Shown here one piece after another: positions 21,129-24,901 of a stretch of DNA of 24,901 nucleotides. The translations under genes were made by a program, and so were the position numbers. Source of the DNA: an uncultured Megasphaera sp. (GTDB lineage: Bacteria; Bacillota; Negativicutes; Veillonellales; Megasphaeraceae). The DNA lies in NCBI GenBank assembly GCA_900548635.1, contig URLP01000010.1:1-24901 (forward strand). Reading direction: 5' to 3'. Within the stretch, counting starts at the first letter, position 1. Each line of letters starts with the position of its first letter. The notes under the pieces were generated by a model. It was not told the origin of the DNA and did not search any database. It worked only from the letters and a program-made list of their open reading frames with translations.

Positions 21129-23246
21129 ATGGATATGTCCCATTACAACAAAGATTACGATACATCCCATCCCTTCCGCGTCGTCGCGCCCTATGAGCCC
21201 ATGGGCGATCAGCCGGAAGCCATTGCGTCGCTTGCCGAAGGCGTCCGCAGCGGTCAGTGGGCCCAGGTCCTCCTGGGGGCCACTGGGACGGGCAAGACCT
21301 TTACCATGGCCAAGCTCATCGAAGCCGTCCAGAAGCCGACCCTGGTCATCGCCCACAACAAGACCCTGGCGGCTCAGCTCTGCAGCGAATTCAAAGCCTT
21401 TTTTCCGGAAAATGAAGTCGGTTACTTTGTCAGTTACTACGATTTTTACCAGCCTGAAGCCTACATCGCTTCGACGGATACATATATCGAGAAGGACGCG
21501 TCCATCAACGATGAAATCGATAAGCTGCGCCACTCGGCGACGATGAGTCTCTTTGAAAGGCGCGACGTGATCATCGTCGCTTCCGTTTCCTGCATCTACG
21601 GCTTAGGCGACCCGGAAGATTACAGCGAACTCGTCGTCTCCCTGCGCCTGGGCCAGGAAAAACCGCAGGAAGAAATCCTGCATAAGCTCGTCGATATCCA
21701 GTACAGCCGCAACGACATGAATCTTGAACGCGGCACCTTCCGCGTCCACGGAGATACGATCGAAGTCTTCCCGGCTGCCTTCGACAAGTCCATCATCCGC
21801 ATCGAAATGTTCGGCGACGAAATCGACAGGCTGACGGAAGTCGACGTCCTTACCGGCGAAGTCATTGCCGAACGCAAGCACGTCGCCATTTACCCGGCCA
21901 GCCACTATGTCACCACGAAGGACAAGATGGAACGGGCCCTGGGGACGATCCGTCAGGAATTGGATGAACGCCTGAAGGTCCTCAAGGACGGCGGCCATCT
22001 CCTGGAAGCACAGCGTTTGGAACAGCGCACGCGCTACGATATGGAAATGATGGAAGAAATGGGCTACTGCTCGGGCATCGAAAACTATTCGCGCCACCTC
22101 GCCGGCCGCAAACCCGGCCAGGCGCCGTATACGCTCCTCGACTATTTCCCTGATGACTTCTTGATCCTCGTCGATGAATCGCACGTCACCCTGCCGCAGC
22201 TGCGGGCCATGTACGCCGGCGACCGCTCGCGCAAGGAAAACCTCATCGAATACGGCTTCCGACTGCCGTCGGCCCTCGACAACCGCCCGCTGAAGTTCGA
22301 AGAATTTGTGGAACGCATCAACCAGATTGTCTACGTCAGCGCCACGCCGGGGCCCTATGAAATGGAAGTCCAGACCAATCTGGCCCAGCAGATCATCCGC
22401 CCGACAGGCCTTTTGGACCCGAAAGTGGAAGTCCGTCCCATTACGGGCCAGATGGACGACCTTTTAGGGGAAATCCGCAAGCGGACCGAGAAGAACGAAC
22501 GCGTCCTGGTGACGACGCTGACCAAGAAGATGGCCGAAGACCTGACGGACTATCTGAAGGAAATGGGCGTCCGCGTGCGCTATCTCCATTCGGACATCGC
22601 CACTATCGAACGGGCCGATATCATTCGCGACCTGCGGGCCGGTGTCTTCGACGTCCTCGTGGGCATCAACCTTCTGCGCGAAGGCCTGGACATGCCGGAA
22701 GTATCCCTGGTGGCCATCCTCGATGCCGATAAAGAAGGCTTCCTGCGTTCCGAAACGTCCCTCATCCAGACCATGGGCCGGGCGGCGCGCAACGTCGACG
22801 GCACGGTCATCATGTACGCCGATAAGATTACGGATTCCATGGCCAAGGCCATGGACGAAACGCAGCGGCGCCGTGAAATCCAGGATGCCTATAATAAGAA
22901 GCACCATATCACGCCGAAATCTGTCAAGAAAGACGTCGTCAACCTCATCGAGCTGACGAAGGTTGCCGAAGATGAAGCGGCCTACGGCAAAGGCAAGAAG
23001 GGCGGCAAGATGAGCCGCGAAGCCCTGAACAAGGTCATTAAGACCATGAACCTGCAGATGAAGGAAGCGTCGAAGAACCTGGAATTCGAAAAAGCGGCAG
23101 AACTGCGCGACCGCCTGGGCCAGCTGCGCCAGCAGCTCGCCGACCTGAGCCACGACGACACGCTGCCTAAGGAAATGCAGGGCAAAGACATGCCCCAGCG
23201 CCGCTACCGCCGCAAAATCAAACGCCCCGACGCGAAAAGAAAATAG
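21129..23246 (+). CDS. uvrB: Excinuclease ABC subunit B
   Basis: UvrB is the damage-verifying helicase-like subunit of nucleotide excision repair. The 705-residue product has Walker A GATGTGKT (50-57), the beta-hairpin region YYDFYQPEAYIASTDTYIEK, DESHV, the helicase motifs VLVTTLTKKMAEDL and INLLREGLDMPEVSLVAILD, QTMGRAARN, and a C-terminal UVR domain (NLEFEKAAELRDRLGQLR) that contacts UvrC or UvrA. It is somewhat longer than usual because of a basic tail. AAGAGG precedes the ATG. uvrA follows after a repeat-containing gap. Confidence 0.97.
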   Translation: MDMSHYNKDYDTSHPFRVVAPYEPMGDQPEAIASLAEGVRSGQWAQVLLGATGTGKTFTMAKLIEAVQKPTLVIAHNKTLAAQLCSEFKAFFPENEVGYFVSYYDFYQPEAYIASTDTYIEKDASINDEIDKLRHSATMSLFERRDVIIVASVSCIYGLGDPEDYSELVVSLRLGQEKPQEEILHKLVDIQYSRNDMNLERGTFRVHGDTIEVFPAAFDKSIIRIEMFGDEIDRLTEVDVLTGEVIAERKHVAIYPASHYVTTKDKMERALGTIRQELDERLKVLKDGGHLLEAQRLEQRTRYDMEMMEEMGYCSGIENYSRHLAGRKPGQAPYTLLDYFPDDFLILVDESHVTLPQLRAMYAGDRSRKENLIEYGFRLPSALDNRPLKFEEFVERINQIVYVSATPGPYEMEVQTNLAQQIIRPTGLLDPKVEVRPITGQMDDLLGEIRKRTEKNERVLVTTLTKKMAEDLTDYLKEMGVRVRYLHSDIATIERADIIRDLRAGVFDVLVGINLLREGLDMPEVSLVAILDADKEGFLRSETSLIQTMGRAARNVDGTVIMYADKITDSMAKAMDETQRRREIQDAYNKKHHITPKSVKKDVVNLIELTKVAEDEAAYGKGKKGGKMSREALNKVIKTMNLQMKEASKNLEFEKAAELRDRLGQLRQQLADLSHDDTLPKEMQGKDMPQRRYRRKIKRPDAKRK

Positions 23247-23289
23247 TCATGCAAAGGTTTTTGTCGGCATACGCCATCCCTTTTATCCT

Positions 23290-23390
23290 ATCGTTTGTCG
23301 TGGGTCGTTCATCGTTTACCGTGATGGATTAAATTTTTGAACATTTCCGTTATAGGGGTCTCCGTGTGGGCGACCCGCTGAGTCCGACAT
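23290..23390 (+). repeat. Intergenic repeat between uvrB and uvrA
   Basis: TATCGTTTGTCGTGGGTCG and TTCATCGTTTACCG (23290-23322) match the left-arm units of the other elements. The GC-rich core variant TATAGGGGTCTCC, GGGCGACCCGCTGAGTCC (23349-23390) follows. The inverted right arm is missing. No strong terminator is seen between uvrB and uvrA, so read-through is possible. Confidence 0.55.
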
Positions 23391-23396
23391 GTTTTA

Positions 23397-23402
23397 TATA
23401 AT
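23397..23402 (+). promoter_or_regulatory. Possible -10 box of uvrA
   Basis: TATAAT lies 19 bases before the uvrA ATG, right after the GC-rich repeat core. No good -35 is found at the correct distance. No SOS (DinR-type CGAAC-N4-GTTCG) box is visible. Confidence 0.3.
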
Positions 23403-23420
23403 ATTGAGTATAGGAGCATC

Positions 23421-24901
23421 ATGGAAGATAAATATATTGTCATTAAAGGTGCGCGTCAGCACAATTTAAAGAATATCGATTTAAAGATTCCCCGGGACAA
23501 GCTCGTCGTCTTTACGGGCCTGTCCGGTTCGGGCAAGTCGTCCCTGGCTTTCGATACGATTTACGCCGAAGGCCAGCGGCGCTATGTCGAATCCCTGTCG
23601 GCCTATGCCCGCCAGTTCCTGGGGCAGATGGACAAACCCGACGTCGACTACATCGAAGGCCTGTCACCGGCTATTTCCATCGACCAGAAGACGACGAGCC
23701 GCAATCCCCGCTCGACCGTAGGAACCGTCACGGAAATCTACGACTACCTGCGCCTCCTCTATGCCCGCGTCGGTGAAGCCTACTGCCCGAAATGCGGCAA
23801 ACCCATCCGCCAGCAGACCATCGAGCAGATGGCGGATGCCGTCATGACCCTCGGCAGCGGCGAAAAAGTCATGATCATGGCGCCTGTCGTCGACGGCCGC
23901 AAAGGGACGCACCAGAAACTCCTGGCCCGCCTGGTCAAGGACGGCTACGTCCGCGTCCGCGTCGACGGCGAAGTCTATCTCCTCTCTGACGACATCCCGC
24001 TGGATAAAAACAAGAAACACACCATCGAAGTCATCATCGACCGCCTGGTCATCAAGGACAGCATCCTGACCCGCCTCACGGATTCCCTGGAAACGGCAGC
24101 CAAGCTCTCGGACGGCATTGTCCACATTTTCCGTATGAGCACGAAGGAAGTCCTGACCTTCAGCCAGCACTTCGCCTGCCCGGACTGCCACGTCAGCCTG
24201 CCGGAAATCGAACCGTACCTCTTTTCCTTCAACAGTCCCTTCGGCGCCTGCCCGGCCTGCTCGGGCATCGGCAGCACGATGGAAGTCGATGCCAAACTCG
24301 TCCTGCCGGACCGCAGGAAGTCCTTTGCCGACGGTGCCGTCGCAGCTTTGAGCAGCAACCCCGATTCGTGGTTCATGCGCCAGCTCGGCGGCCTGCTGCG
24401 GCCCTACGGCTTTACCCTGGACAACTGCTACGACGACCTGCCGCAGGACCTGCAGGAAAAACTGATGAACGGCTCTGACGACAAGTGCGTCTTTGAATAT
24501 GAAAACCTGCGCGGCGAAGTGAAGCAGTTCACGACGGCCTTTGAAGGCATCCTGCCCATGGTGCGCCGCCGCTACCGCGAAGCCTCGTCGGACATGATGC
24601 GCGACCAGTTCGGCCAGTTCATGACCGTCAAGCCCTGCTCGACCTGCCACGGCACGCGCCTGCGCCATGAAGCCCTGGCCATTAAGATCGGCGGCCTGAA
24701 TATCGCCGAACTGACAGATTTGCCTGTCAGTGAAATGATTCCCTTCTTCGACCATCTGAAGCTGACGGAAAAGCAGCAGCTCATTGGCAAGCAGATTTTC
24801 AAGGAAATCAAGGCGCGCCTCAATTTTCTCCAGACTGTGGGCCTCGATTACCTGACCCTGTCGCGGACGGCCGGGACCCTTTCCGGCGGCGAAGCCCAGC
24901 G
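23421..24901 (+). CDS. uvrA: Excinuclease ABC subunit A (partial, 3' end outside window)
   Basis: UvrA recognises DNA damage and loads UvrB. The visible 493 codons contain Walker A GLSGSGKSS (33-41), GQRRYVESLSAYARQFLGQM, the first zinc-binding CPKCG and a later CPDC/CPAC pair, and the start of the first ABC signature (LSGGEAQ) at the right edge. ATG 23421 is preceded by TAGGAG. The remaining half, with the second ATPase, is beyond the window. Confidence 0.96.
   Translation, partial: MEDKYIVIKGARQHNLKNIDLKIPRDKLVVFTGLSGSGKSSLAFDTIYAEGQRRYVESLSAYARQFLGQMDKPDVDYIEGLSPAISIDQKTTSRNPRSTVGTVTEIYDYLRLLYARVGEAYCPKCGKPIRQQTIEQMADAVMTLGSGEKVMIMAPVVDGRKGTHQKLLARLVKDGYVRVRVDGEVYLLSDDIPLDKNKKHTIEVIIDRLVIKDSILTRLTDSLETAAKLSDGIVHIFRMSTKEVLTFSQHFACPDCHVSLPEIEPYLFSFNSPFGACPACSGIGSTMEVDAKLVLPDRRKSFADGAVAALSSNPDSWFMRQLGGLLRPYGFTLDNCYDDLPQDLQEKLMNGSDDKCVFEYENLRGEVKQFTTAFEGILPMVRRRYREASSDMMRDQFGQFMTVKPCSTCHGTRLRHEALAIKIGGLNIAELTDLPVSEMIPFFDHLKLTEKQQLIGKQIFKEIKARLNFLQTVGLDYLTLSRTAGTLSGGEAQ

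Noticed and set aside
23247..23420. SOS box upstream of uvrA
   Set aside because: GAAC...GTTA near 23340-23352 only loosely resembles a DinR/LexA site.

Overview
The window looks like chromosomal DNA from a low-branching Firmicute of the Negativicutes type, most likely Megasphaera or a close relative. That placement is an inference. It rests on moderately GC-rich coding DNA inside AT-rich, Firmicute-style promoters (TTGACA/TATAAT, strong GGAGG ribosome sites), a SAM-I riboswitch, a split transketolase, a LarE-type lactate racemase maturation gene, and complete NadABC. Nearly everything is on the + strand; the one clear minus-strand gene is a small MerR-family regulator. No phage, transposase or CRISPR array is visible.

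Layout. Positions 1-1000 hold the tail of a thioredoxin-fold gene and two nearly identical promoter/tRNA-Val(GAC)/terminator cassettes that flank the MerR gene. Positions 1000-1360 hold no convincing protein gene, but carry a possible small RNA unit that ends in a terminator, plus a repeat. Next come a DUF2520 reductase (PanG type) and panB for pantothenate, then a split transketolase pair behind a leader containing a small ORF and an internal terminator. A cofactor operon follows: pncB, an ADP-ribosylglycohydrolase, larE and nth. A SAM-I riboswitch precedes a BrnQ-type transporter. An aldehyde dehydrogenase/malic enzyme pair follows, then nadA-nadB-nadC. The last third is mostly DNA repair: mutY, a membrane/Tat-like metallophosphoesterase, a nucleoid-associated protein, a small membrane protein, uvrB, and the start of uvrA, which runs off the window.

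How the genes connect. NAD metabolism dominates: de novo synthesis (nadABC), salvage (pncB), an ADP-ribose-directed hydrolase, and larE. LarE helps build a nickel-pincer cofactor derived from nicotinic acid adenine dinucleotide, so its place in the pncB operon makes metabolic sense. Transketolase, malic enzyme and aldehyde dehydrogenase supply central carbon and redox functions.

The most interesting non-coding structures are: (1) the transketolase leader, where a 23-codon ORF contains an intrinsic terminator; (2) a 22-nt-arm palindrome that holds both the mutY -10 box and its ribosome site; (3) a SAM-I riboswitch in front of a BrnQ-family carrier, which suggests methionine transport; and (4) a family of dispersed intergenic repeats at operon ends. 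In the proteins, the metallophosphoesterase with three membrane helices, eleven consecutive arginines and an internal twin-arginine motif is the most unusual.
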